A stretch of 64,000 nucleotides of DNA, from NCBI RefSeq assembly GCF_050485565.1, contig NZ_JBJHBQ010000007.1:130513-194512 (forward strand), in the 5' to 3' direction. Every line of letters starts with the position of its first letter. The first letter of the stretch is position 1. The stretch comes from Glycocaulis sp050485565 (GTDB lineage Bacteria > Pseudomonadota > Alphaproteobacteria > Caulobacterales > Maricaulaceae). The notes under the pieces are model-generated. The model was not told where the DNA came from and searched no databases. It was given only the letters and a program-made list of their open reading frames with translations. This document shows positions 26,950-34,543 of this stretch, piece after piece. The translations under genes were made by a program, and so were the position numbers.

Positions 26950-27720
26950 ATGAGCGATCGTGTCCTGCGCCTTGAAGGCGTCCATAATTTCCGCAAGTTC
27001 GGTGCGTACAATCTGGCAACAGGTGGACGGGTACGCGACGGGCTGTACAGGTCCGGCCAGTTTTCGCGTGCCACACCGGCCGATATCGAAACCATGGATG
27101 GTCTGTCCGTTCGCGTCGTGGCTGATCTGCGCCGCCCGCGCGAGCGCGAGGCTGAACCGTCGCACTGGCCGCAGCGCGAGGGCGTTGTCGTGCTGGCCAG
27201 CGATCATGCAGGCGCGGACGAACCGCCCCACCTGGTATTCCTGCGCGAAAGCGATATGTCGCTTCGTTCCATTCGCACCTTTATGACACAGACCTATCGC
27301 CGCCTGCCATTTGATCCGGGCAATCAGTGGGTTTTTGCCAATGGCCTGCGCCAGCTGGCCGACAGCAAGCCCGAAGACGGCTTTATCGTGCATTGCGCTG
27401 CCGGCAAGGACCGTACCGGCCTGTTCTGCGCCCTGCTCCTCACCGCCATGGGGGTGGACGAGGAAGAGGTGCGCGAAGACTATCTGATGACCAACACGGC
27501 CGTGGATTTCGACCGGCTGGTTCCTCTTGTCAGCAAACGGCTTGAGGAGACGCTGGGCAAGACGGCCGGACACGAGGAATTGCGCGCTTTCCTGGGTGTG
27601 GACCCGGTTTATTACGACGCGGCGATGGAAGCGATTGGCGACCAGCGCGCCTATCTGCGCGACGCGCTGGGGCTGGAAGACGCCGTCATCGAACGCCTGC
27701 GCGAGAACCTGACCGGGTAG
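26950..27720 (+). CDS. tyrosine-protein phosphatase family protein
   Basis: A 256-residue protein of the bacterial tyrosine/serine phosphatase type (IphP/PtpB-like). It starts with the family's NFRKFG segment, has LYRSGQFSRAT, an Arg-Asp-rich LRRPRERE, and the CX5R active site HCAAGKDR (Cys149, Arg155) followed by TG. It could act on phosphotyrosine, phosphoinositides or another phosphoester; the sequence does not tell. I chose the ATG at 26950 because AGGTGA stands five bases before it. Its stop is 8 bp before pabB, so it may be co-transcribed with the PABA genes, with no obvious reason in function. Confidence 0.85.
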   Translation: MSDRVLRLEGVHNFRKFGAYNLATGGRVRDGLYRSGQFSRATPADIETMDGLSVRVVADLRRPREREAEPSHWPQREGVVVLASDHAGADEPPHLVFLRESDMSLRSIRTFMTQTYRRLPFDPGNQWVFANGLRQLADSKPEDGFIVHCAAGKDRTGLFCALLLTAMGVDEEEVREDYLMTNTAVDFDRLVPLVSKRLEETLGKTAGHEELRAFLGVDPVYYDAAMEAIGDQRAYLRDALGLEDAVIERLRENLTG

Positions 27721-27728
27721 TACACACC

Positions 27729-29051
27729 ATGGCTGAGCCGGCCGCCTCATCAGGGCCATACCTGCCGCTCGCCTGGCGTGCGCCAGCAGACTATCTGGCA
27801 GTGATCGCTGATCTGCCCGGCGCCCTGCTCCTGTCAGGCGGGGATGGCACGGCGCGGGGCCGCTACAGCTATCTGACTGCCTTCCCGCAAACCACCATCA
27901 CCCAGGCTGGCGAGGATGATCCGCTATCGCCCTTGCGCGAGGCAAGGAAGCGCTTTCCAGACGCCTGGATCGGCGGTCTGTTCAGCTATGATTTTGCCCG
28001 CCGGTTCGAGGCTCTGCCATCCACGCCCTTCCCTGTAACGCGCTGGCCGGAAATGGCGCTGGGCGTATACCCGGCCGTGGCGATCTTCGATCACCAGACA
28101 CAATGCGTCGAGATCAGCGGCGAGGCATACGCCGCCGTCCGCCTGCACGCGGCGCTCACCTCAAGGCCGGCTGCCTCGCAAGGCACGCAGCTTCGCGCGC
28201 CTCTGGCCCCGGTCTGGGACGAGACGCGCTATCTGCAGGCTGCTCGCCGGGCGCGCGATTATGTGCGCGCGGGCGATGTGTTTCAGGTCAATCTGTCCCA
28301 CCGCTTTGCCGCGCAGATGACGGGCAGGCAGGCGCCGCTTGCGGCCTTCAGGGCGCTGGCCGCCACCAGCCCGGCCCCGTTTGCAGTCTATATGCGCCTC
28401 AATCAGGCGCAGACCGTCCTGTCCAACTCGCCGGAGCGTTTCTGGTCGCTGGACACTGACGGCCGGGTAGAGACGCGGCCCATCAAGGGTACACGTCCGC
28501 GCGGCAGCGATCCGGCAAGCGACGCGGCCTTGGCCGCAGAGCTGGCCGCATCAGCCAAGGACCGGGCCGAAAACCTGATGATTGTCGACCTGATGCGCAA
28601 TGATCTCTCGCGCGTCTGCACGCCCGGCAGCGTGGCCGTGCCTGAGCTGTTCTCGGTGGAGAGCTTTGCCAATGTGCACCATCTGGTCTCCGCCGTGACC
28701 GGCCAGCTGGCGCCCGGCAACGACGTTTTCGATCTGCTGGCCGCCAGCTTCCCGCCCGGCTCTATCACCGGCGCGCCCAAGGTACGCGCCATGGAGATCA
28801 TCGCTGAGCTGGAGGGAGAGGCACGTGGCCCCTATTGCGGCTCCACCGGGCTTATCGCGCCTGACGGCAGCGCGCAGTTCAATGTGATGATCCGCACGGC
28901 GGGCTTTCAGGCCGATGGCGATCACTGGCAGGTGGAGGCCCGTTCAGGCGGGGCCATCACCATTGACAGCCAGCCGGAGGATGAACTGGCCGAGACACAT
29001 GCCAAGATCGCCATGCTGAAACAGGCTCTGGAAATGGCGGGGCAGGCATGA
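27729..29051 (+). CDS. pabB: aminodeoxychorismate synthase component I
   Basis: A 440-residue chorismate-utilising enzyme. The PIKGTRPRG motif has the lysine used by PabB to form the covalent intermediate; anthranilate synthase has Ala there. Other family blocks are NLSHRF, SNSPERFW, ENLMIVDLMRNDLSRVC, VHHLVS and FPPGSITGAPKVRAMEII. It makes 4-amino-4-deoxychorismate from chorismate and ammonia for folate. The glutamine amidotransferase partner (pabA) is not in the window. The stop overlaps pabC by four bases (ATGA), a strong sign of coupling with the next enzyme of the pathway. Confidence 0.92.
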   Translation: MAEPAASSGPYLPLAWRAPADYLAVIADLPGALLLSGGDGTARGRYSYLTAFPQTTITQAGEDDPLSPLREARKRFPDAWIGGLFSYDFARRFEALPSTPFPVTRWPEMALGVYPAVAIFDHQTQCVEISGEAYAAVRLHAALTSRPAASQGTQLRAPLAPVWDETRYLQAARRARDYVRAGDVFQVNLSHRFAAQMTGRQAPLAAFRALAATSPAPFAVYMRLNQAQTVLSNSPERFWSLDTDGRVETRPIKGTRPRGSDPASDAALAAELAASAKDRAENLMIVDLMRNDLSRVCTPGSVAVPELFSVESFANVHHLVSAVTGQLAPGNDVFDLLAASFPPGSITGAPKVRAMEIIAELEGEARGPYCGSTGLIAPDGSAQFNVMIRTAGFQADGDHWQVEARSGGAITIDSQPEDELAETHAKIAMLKQALEMAGQA

Positions 29052-29863
29052 TCTGGCTGAACGGCACCCTTCTTGATCCGGGCGAAGCGCATATCGGCGT
29101 GGACGAGCGGGGCTTTCTGCTGGGCGATGGCCTGTTTGAAACCATGCGCTTTGAGGCAGGCACGATACGCCGCTGGGAGCGTCATCTCGCCCGGCTGAAA
29201 GATGGCGTCACAACGCTGGGGCTAGGCCTCGACACCACGCTCGACATACCCGCCATCGCCGCAGAGCTGGCGCGCCGCAACGCGCTTGCGAGCGCCCTTA
29301 TCCGCCTGACGGTGACACGCGGGCCGGGCGGGCGTGGTCTTGATGCGTCTGCGTGCGAGCCGACAATCCTCGTCACCGCCAGCCCCCTGACGGTGCCAGA
29401 GGAAGGACCACGCCTTGTCACCCTGAATGCGCCGCGTCGCGCGCCGCTGACCCTCGCTGCCCATTTCAAGATGATCGGCTATGGCGACAATATCCTCGCC
29501 CGGCGCCTTGCCCGCGAACAGGGTGGAGACATGGCCGTGATGCTGTCTCCTGAGGGGCGCATCGCGTGCGCAGACAGCGCGAACCTGTTCTGGGTGACGG
29601 GCCGTACGGTCTATACGCCGTCGCTGGATACCGGCGCGCTCAACGGCACCACGCGCGCGGCCATTCTTGATGGTTTTACTGCGCGCGGCCTGCATGTGGA
29701 GCAGGACCATTTCCGGCTGGAATCGCTGGCCTCTGCAGAAGCCATCATCGTGACCAATGCGGTGCTGGGCGCACGCCCGGCCATTTCACTCGACGCAAAC
29801 CCGCTCAAAACGGACAGCGAACTGGTCAGGCTGATCTGCGATATCGAGCGCAGCGCTCACTAG
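29048..29863 (+). CDS. pabC: aminodeoxychorismate lyase (class IV PLP aminotransferase fold)
   Basis: A 271-residue fold-IV PLP enzyme: VDERGFLLGDGLFETMR near the N-terminus, the PLP lysine at Lys141 in HFKMIGYGDNILARR, and CADSANLFWVTG plus GALNGTTRAAIL. D-amino-acid and branched-chain aminotransferases share the fold, but the overlapping pabB gene supports PabC, which releases p-aminobenzoate and pyruvate from aminodeoxychorismate. The ATG overlaps the pabB stop. The C-terminus (AIIVTNAVLGARPAISLD) matches the family. Confidence 0.9.
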   Translation: MIWLNGTLLDPGEAHIGVDERGFLLGDGLFETMRFEAGTIRRWERHLARLKDGVTTLGLGLDTTLDIPAIAAELARRNALASALIRLTVTRGPGGRGLDASACEPTILVTASPLTVPEEGPRLVTLNAPRRAPLTLAAHFKMIGYGDNILARRLAREQGGDMAVMLSPEGRIACADSANLFWVTGRTVYTPSLDTGALNGTTRAAILDGFTARGLHVEQDHFRLESLASAEAIIVTNAVLGARPAISLDANPLKTDSELVRLICDIERSAH

Positions 29864-29938
29864 GGGTGCGCCAGCGCCTTGATCGAAGGGCAAACAGGCG
29901 CATCTTCGCACGTGCAACACCGCAGGAGGCACGCCGGT

Positions 29939-30814
29939 TTGTCTGATCTGAAACCCGAAACCCGCCGCTTCACCTTGCCCGATGGCGAGATGGCCGCCCT
30001 CGTCTGGCCAAAGCCCGGCGCCACCCGCATCATCTTCCTGCACGGTAATGGCTTCAATGCCCGCTCCGGCGCAAAACTGCTGGAGCGGCTCGCAGACCGC
30101 TACGAGATCATCGCGCCGGATTTGCGCGGCCATGGCGCCACCACCCTGCCAGCTGACCCGGCCCGCCACCGCGACTGGCATGTCTATGCGCGCGACATCA
30201 TCGCCCTGCTGGACCAGCTTGATCCGCGCCCCTTTGTGCTGGCCGGCCACTCCATGGGCGGGGTGACGGCCCTGCTGACAGCGGAAAAGCTGGAGCAAAA
30301 GCCGCGGGGGCTTGCCCTCATCGATCCGGTGATCCTGCCCGGCAGTTTTTACGCCATCAATCACACACCCCTCTGGCATGTGATGTGGCGGCGCTTTCCC
30401 CTGGTGCAGGGCGCGCTACGGCGCGGCAATTTCTGGACGGACGTGGACGCGGTGAAGACGCGCTATGCGGGCCGCCCACCGTTTTCCTACTGGGATGAAG
30501 GCGTGCTGGACGATTATCTGGCGGGCGGGTTGAAACCCGTTGAGGGTGGCTTTGCCCTTGCCTGCGCCCCGGCGTGGGAAGCGGCCAACTATGCCTCCCA
30601 CCGCCATGATCCGGTGCGTGCCGCCCGCAGGGCCGGTGCTCCCATTGCGGTGCTCAAAGCCGAGAAGGCCTCCACCGTGCGCGATGTGGCGGGGCTGACG
30701 CGTGCCGGCGCGGTGATCACGCCCCTGCCCGGCCATTCCCATCTCGCCCCGATGGAAAACCCGGCGGCGTGCGCGGAGTGGATTGCGCAGGTGGTGGAGG
30801 GGTTTTCTCAATAA
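29939..30814 (+). CDS. alpha/beta hydrolase
   Basis: A 291-residue cytoplasmic alpha/beta-fold hydrolase. The oxyanion-hole HGNGFNA, APDLRGHG, the nucleophile elbow GHSMGG, and a late GHSHLAPMENP with the catalytic histidine are all visible; the acid is probably the Asp or Glu near VLKAEKAST. Substrate is unknown. I propose the TTG at 29939 as start, since AGGAGG (29924-29929) lies nine bases before it; earlier in-frame codons have no such site. It follows pabC by 75 bp and converges with the DUF1289 gene across a hairpin repeat pair. Confidence 0.82.
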   Translation: MSDLKPETRRFTLPDGEMAALVWPKPGATRIIFLHGNGFNARSGAKLLERLADRYEIIAPDLRGHGATTLPADPARHRDWHVYARDIIALLDQLDPRPFVLAGHSMGGVTALLTAEKLEQKPRGLALIDPVILPGSFYAINHTPLWHVMWRRFPLVQGALRRGNFWTDVDAVKTRYAGRPPFSYWDEGVLDDYLAGGLKPVEGGFALACAPAWEAANYASHRHDPVRAARRAGAPIAVLKAEKASTVRDVAGLTRAGAVITPLPGHSHLAPMENPAACAEWIAQVVEGFSQ

Positions 30815-30831
30815 CACAAACCAACGCGTTT

Positions 30832-30886
30832 CACCGGCGAAAGCCGGTGCCCAGCCTTGTTTCCTGGATCCCGGCTTTCGCCGGGA
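30832..30886. repeat. paired REP-like hairpins
   Basis: Two hairpins, CACCGGC-GAAA-GCCGGTG (30832-30849) and TCCCGGC-TTTC-GCCGGGA (30869-30886), face in opposite directions between two convergent genes. On the strand where both loops read GAAA, the stems differ at the two outer base pairs, and both differences keep the pairing. Similar hairpin pairs are common intergenic repeats in alphaproteobacteria. It may also end transcription from both sides. Confidence 0.7.
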
Positions 30887-30921
30887 AAACGCCCGTTAGA
30901 TAAGTGAGGGGAAGTGGGAGA

Positions 30922-31110
30922 TCACCGCACCTTCGCCTCATAGGCAGCGCGGCGCTGATCAAGGACAGGTTTGACCGCGTCGCGCTCGGCATCGCTCATC
31001 TTCGTCCAGCGGCCAAGCTCTTCCATATTGCGGAAGCAGCCGACGCAAATCCCTTCGCTCGGGTCGACAAAGCATACCTTGATGCAGGGGCTCCAGATCG
31101 GTGCGGTCAT
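30922..31110 (-). CDS. DUF1289 family protein, cysteine-rich, 62 aa
   Basis: The protein begins SPCIKVCFVDPSEGICVGCF after six residues and continues with RTL-like NMEELGRWTKMSDAER, the whole signature of DUF1289. Four cysteines in a CX3-6C...CX2C arrangement suggest metal or Fe-S binding, but the function of the family is not established. Full-length for the family. The ribosome-binding site is weak. It is convergent with the alpha/beta hydrolase and divergent from the nucleoside transporter gene. Confidence 0.85.
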   Translation of the reverse strand: MTAPIWSPCIKVCFVDPSEGICVGCFRNMEELGRWTKMSDAERDAVKPVLDQRRAAYEAKVR

Positions 31111-31245
31111 GGTGTGTTCTTAGGCACAGCAGCCCCTCTGCCGCAATGCTTCCCATGCGCGTGCACCGGCCCTATTGTGCGTTAACGTCTGGCGGGCTAG
31201 CACCCGCGCTCTCAAGCCAACATGCCTGCCGTCCGGGGGAATTTC

Positions 31246-32526
31246 ATGGAAGATATGGGCCTGCAGCTGCGCAGTCTTCTGGGCGTGTTCGCCTTTGTCG
31301 CCATTGCCTGGGCGCTGGGCCCGCGCAAGATGCCCCCTTGGGTGCTGATCCTCGGCGCGGTGATCGTCCAGTTTGCCATCGCCTTTGCCCTCTACAGCTT
31401 TGCGCCCACGCGCGCCTTCCTCGCCTCGCTGACCGGCGTGGTGGAAGTGCTGCAGGCCGCGACCACCATGGGTACCAGCTTCGTCTTCGGCTATGTCGGC
31501 GGCGGGGAAAGCCCCTTCCTCATCAATCCGGAGTCAGAAGCCTCCACCTTCATCTTCGCGTTTCAGGCTCTGCCCATGGTGATCGTGCTCTCTGCGATCT
31601 CGGCTCTGCTATGGCGCTGGCGGGTGCTGGAATTTGCCGTGCGCGGCTTTGCGCTCCTGTTCCGGCGTATCCTGAACCTCTCCGGCGCGGCGAGCCTCGG
31701 CGCGGCGGCCAACATCTTCCTTGGCATGACCGAAAGCCCGGTTCTGATCCGTCCGCGCTTGCCCACGATGAGCCGGTCTGACCTGTTCCTGATAATGACG
31801 GTCGGCTTCTCCACCGTCGCAGGCTCGGTGATGGCGATCTATGTCAGCCAGCTCACCGGCGTGGTCGCTGATGCCGCAGGCCACATCCTCACCGCCTCGC
31901 TGATCTCGGTACCGGCCGCTGTGCTGCTCGCCCGCCTCATGCACCCGCAGGATGAAACCGAGGAGCAGGCCAGCAAGGAGAAGGTGCCGGTCAATCTCTA
32001 CCATTCCTCCATGGATGCGCTGACCACCGGCGTGTCGGACGGTGTGCGCCTGTTTGTAAACATCATCGCCATGCTGCTGGTGTTCACGGCCATCGTGGCG
32101 CTGATCAATTTCTCGCTGGCCGCCGCCGGCGAGATCAATGGCGTGCCGATGTCGGTGGAGCGTGTGCTCGGCTGGTTCTTCGCGCCTCTGGTATGGCTGG
32201 CCGGCATTCCGTGGGCCGAGGCCCAGACCGCAGGCTCCATCATGGGGCTGAAAACCGCGCTGAACGAGATTTTCGCCTATGACGCGCTGTCCAACACCGG
32301 CGATGAGCTATCCGCGCGCTCGCGCCTCATCATGACCTATGCGGTGTGCGGCTTTGCCAATTTCTCGTCCGTCGGCATCCTGATTGGCGGCCTGATCGCG
32401 GTCGCGCCCTCACGCCGGGCGGACATTCTCTCGCTGGCTCCGCGCGCACTGATCTCCGGCACGCTGGCGACGCTGATGACCGGCGCCGTGATCGGCGCCC
32501 TGCCGGGTGGGCTGTTCGGGCTTTAA
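31246..32526 (+). CDS. concentrative nucleoside transporter (CNT/NupC family)
   Basis: A 426-residue inner-membrane symporter. CNT hallmarks are the FIFAFQALPMVIVLSAISALL segment, GMTESPVLIRPRL in the first re-entrant part (the conserved Glu-Ser-Pro), TVGFSTVAGSVMAIY, and GFANFSSVGILIGGL in the second. These proteins import nucleosides with Na+ or H+. The ATG at 31246 has GGGGGAA upstream and is preferred to one eight codons earlier. It converges with the acyltransferase gene across a 192-bp repeat element. Nucleoside uptake and the AMP nucleosidase nearby both serve salvage, but they are not in one operon. Confidence 0.92.
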   Translation: MEDMGLQLRSLLGVFAFVAIAWALGPRKMPPWVLILGAVIVQFAIAFALYSFAPTRAFLASLTGVVEVLQAATTMGTSFVFGYVGGGESPFLINPESEASTFIFAFQALPMVIVLSAISALLWRWRVLEFAVRGFALLFRRILNLSGAASLGAAANIFLGMTESPVLIRPRLPTMSRSDLFLIMTVGFSTVAGSVMAIYVSQLTGVVADAAGHILTASLISVPAAVLLARLMHPQDETEEQASKEKVPVNLYHSSMDALTTGVSDGVRLFVNIIAMLLVFTAIVALINFSLAAAGEINGVPMSVERVLGWFFAPLVWLAGIPWAEAQTAGSIMGLKTALNEIFAYDALSNTGDELSARSRLIMTYAVCGFANFSSVGILIGGLIAVAPSRRADILSLAPRALISGTLATLMTGAVIGALPGGLFGL

Positions 32527-32554
32527 GGGCCCCTCGTCCTTCGCCCCCTCCAGT

Positions 32555-32746
32555 TGTCATCACCCGCTTTATGCGGGTGATCCATGCCTCTTTAGTTCCG
32601 CAACGCATCCGCGTTGCGATATTCCGCGACCCCCCGCCTGCGCGGGGGCAAGCAGTCGCGGGCGCGCAGTCGCGCTTGCGGGCCGCTTTGCGGGCCGAAA
32701 AGCAACCTCGCAGGCATGGGTGGCCCGGACAAGCCGGGCCATGACA
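32555..32746. repeat. 192-bp MITE-like element with hairpin terminal inverted repeats
   Basis: The 34-base ends (32555-32588 and the reverse complement of 32713-32746) agree at 25 positions, both starting TGTCAT and ending CCATGCC. Each end folds into a hairpin: ATCACCCGC/GCGGGTGAT and TGGCCCGG/CCGGGCCA. The interior holds further stems (CGCAACGC/GCGTTGCG at 32599-32618; a CCCCCGC/GCGGGGG stem near 32630-32648) and a direct repeat of GCGGGCCG. No open frame. It fills the gap between two convergent genes. Confidence 0.7.
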
Positions 32747-32753
32747 GGATTGA

Positions 32754-33476
32754 TCAGTCGCCCGCCTTCGGCCACAGCCGGGAGCGTAGCCAGCCAAGGG
32801 TGGAATTGCCTTTCAGGGCGTCACGATAGGCGTTCTCCATGAAGGCGTTCAGCCCTTTGGGATCGCCCAGCAAATCCATGCGGGTCTTGAACGGACCGTC
32901 AGGGTCCAGCTCTTTCACCGGCCTTGCCGGATTGCCCGCGACGACCGTGTTGGCCGGCACATCGCGGGTGACGACGCTGCGCGCGCCGATGACGGCATTA
33001 TCGCCTATGGTGATGCCCTTGCCGACAAACGCGCCATCGCCGATCCACACATTGCGGCCGATGGTGACGGGCTTGCTCTCGGGGCGCGGATCGATCCGGT
33101 CATAAAGCCCGTGCCAGTCAGAATCGGTAATGGTGACGGATTTCGCGATCAGCGCGCCATCGCCGATGGTGATGGAACCACCCGCCAGCAGACGCACCCC
33201 GCCCGCAAAGAAGCAGCAATCGCCAATCGTGATGGAGCCGGGCACATCGCCCGGCGACCAGACGGTAAAGCTGACCGGCTGGTCGAGGCGTGAGACCACA
33301 TGTAAGGCGCGCCCGGCGCGTATATTCGGGCCGAACACCTCCATATTCCAGGGTCGCACGATCTTGGCGTGCTCGCCCAGCGACTCGAAATGTGGCTTCA
33401 CGAAATGGGTCAGCCAGGCGTTCTCATACGCCTCCCACGCGCGGTGCATCCAATAGGGGCGGTGGTCACGGCGCAT
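32754..33476 (-). CDS. hexapeptide-repeat acyltransferase (sugar O-acetyltransferase type)
   Basis: A 240-residue left-handed beta-helix acyltransferase. Hexapeptide repeats run through GSITIGDGALIAKSVTITDSDWHG and PVTIGRNVWIGDGAFVGKGITIGDNAVIGARSVV in outline, and the end VVAGNPARPVKELD is typical of the LacA/CatB group. The histidine in SDWHGLYDR is the probable catalytic base. The acceptor (sugar, surface polysaccharide or antibiotic) is unknown. The ATG at 33476 is preceded by GGAGAT at twelve bases; a longer frame would run through the divergent gene and is unlikely. Only 21 bp separate it from that gene, so the promoters must overlap coding sequence. Confidence 0.85.
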   Translation of the reverse strand: MRRDHRPYWMHRAWEAYENAWLTHFVKPHFESLGEHAKIVRPWNMEVFGPNIRAGRALHVVSRLDQPVSFTVWSPGDVPGSITIGDCCFFAGGVRLLAGGSITIGDGALIAKSVTITDSDWHGLYDRIDPRPESKPVTIGRNVWIGDGAFVGKGITIGDNAVIGARSVVTRDVPANTVVAGNPARPVKELDPDGPFKTRMDLLGDPKGLNAFMENAYRDALKGNSTLGWLRSRLWPKAGD

Positions 33477-33497
33477 GATCGGCGCTATCTCCAGTCC

Positions 33498-33773
33498 ATG
33501 AACAAGGAAACGATAGAAAGCGCGATTCTCGCCCTCGTCGAGCAGCGCGGTGCCGGTAAATCGATCTGCCCCTCGGAAGCGGCGCGCGCCGTCTGGCCGG
33601 AGGAATGGCAAAAGCGCATGCGCGAAGTGCGCGGCGTGGCCATCGGCATGGCCCGCAAGGGCGAGATTTCCATCCTGCGCAAAGGCAAACCCGTGGACCC
33701 GGACGACTTCAAGGGTGTCTACCGCCTGTCCCTGCCCGTCACACCGGACGCGCCGCCCGAGGCCGATGCCTGA
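33498..33773 (+). CDS. DUF3253 domain protein, 91 aa
   Basis: A small protein with the DUF3253 pattern: AILALVEQRGAGKSICPSEAARAVWPEEW, then MREVRGVAIGMARKGEI and RKGKPVDPDDFKGVYRL. It looks like a winged-helix-type DNA-binding fold; function is not established. No good ribosome-binding site is seen before the ATG, and it starts only 21 bp from a divergent gene. It overlaps the uracil-DNA-glycosylase-family gene by 8 bp, which suggests a shared transcript and perhaps a DNA-related role. Confidence 0.8.
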   Translation: MNKETIESAILALVEQRGAGKSICPSEAARAVWPEEWQKRMREVRGVAIGMARKGEISILRKGKPVDPDDFKGVYRLSLPVTPDAPPEADA

Positions 33774-34362
33774 CGATTTCGAGAAGCTGGCCGCAGACAT
33801 CCGCACCTGCCGGGTGTGCCAGCCAGCGCTTAGCCATCCCTGCCGCCCGGTCCTGCAGGGCAGCGCATCGGCGCGCATCCGCATTATCGGCCAGGCACCC
33901 GGCACCCGCGTACAGGCATCGGGGCGTCCCTTCACCGATCCGTCAGGAGATCGTTTGCGCGGCTGGATGGGGGTCAGCGAAGCGGAGTTCTATGATCCGC
34001 GCCTGTTTGCCATCACGCCGATGGGCTTCTGCTTTCCGGGACTGGATGCGAAGGGATCAGACCTGCCGCCCCGGCGCGAGTGCGCCCCGCTCTGGCATGA
34101 CCGGGTGACAGCCAGCTTGGCCGATGTGGAGATGACACTGCTGGTTGGGCTGCACGCCCAACGCCGCTATCTGTCCTTGCCGGCTTCAACGACCCTCACA
34201 GGAACCGTGCTGCGCTGGCGAGAATTCTTTCCGCAGTATGTTGCACTGCCGCATCCCAGCTGGCGCAATTCGGGATGGTTAAGGCGGAACCTATGGTTTG
34301 AAAACGAGGTTTTACCTGTCCTGCGCCTTCGCATCCGCGAAATTCTGACACGCGCACTTTGA
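33766..34362 (+). CDS. uracil-DNA glycosylase family protein
   Basis: A 198-residue protein of the UDG superfamily. It has CRVCQPALSHPC at the N-terminus (a CX2C pair as in Fe-S type glycosylases), motif A-like GQAPGTRVQASGRPF, DRLRGWMG, and a motif B-like HPSWRNSGWLRRN near the end. Further cysteines occur in GFCFPG and RRECAPLW. The family excises uracil or related bases from DNA, but this short alphaproteobacterial branch is not well characterised, and some members may have lost activity. The ATG overlaps the DUF3253 stop by 8 bp. Confidence 0.8.
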   Translation: MPDDFEKLAADIRTCRVCQPALSHPCRPVLQGSASARIRIIGQAPGTRVQASGRPFTDPSGDRLRGWMGVSEAEFYDPRLFAITPMGFCFPGLDAKGSDLPPRRECAPLWHDRVTASLADVEMTLLVGLHAQRRYLSLPASTTLTGTVLRWREFFPQYVALPHPSWRNSGWLRRNLWFENEVLPVLRLRIREILTRAL

Positions 34363-34543
34363 CCGGACAAACTGCGTTATATTTCCGCGACTTGCCTTAA
34401 CGCCGCACGGCGAGTAAATGGCGGCCATGAAACGGGCGGATCCGGTCTTGAAGGGCATGTCACGGGCAAAGCACCCACCCTCACCGTTGATACCGCTGCC
34501 ATCGCGCTGTTGAGCCAGCGTGTCTTCAAAAAGGAACTCCCCC

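Noticed and set aside
33477..33935. N-terminal extension of the acyltransferase by 153 residues
   Set aside because: It would run antisense through the DUF3253 and glycosylase-family genes and has no similarity to the family.
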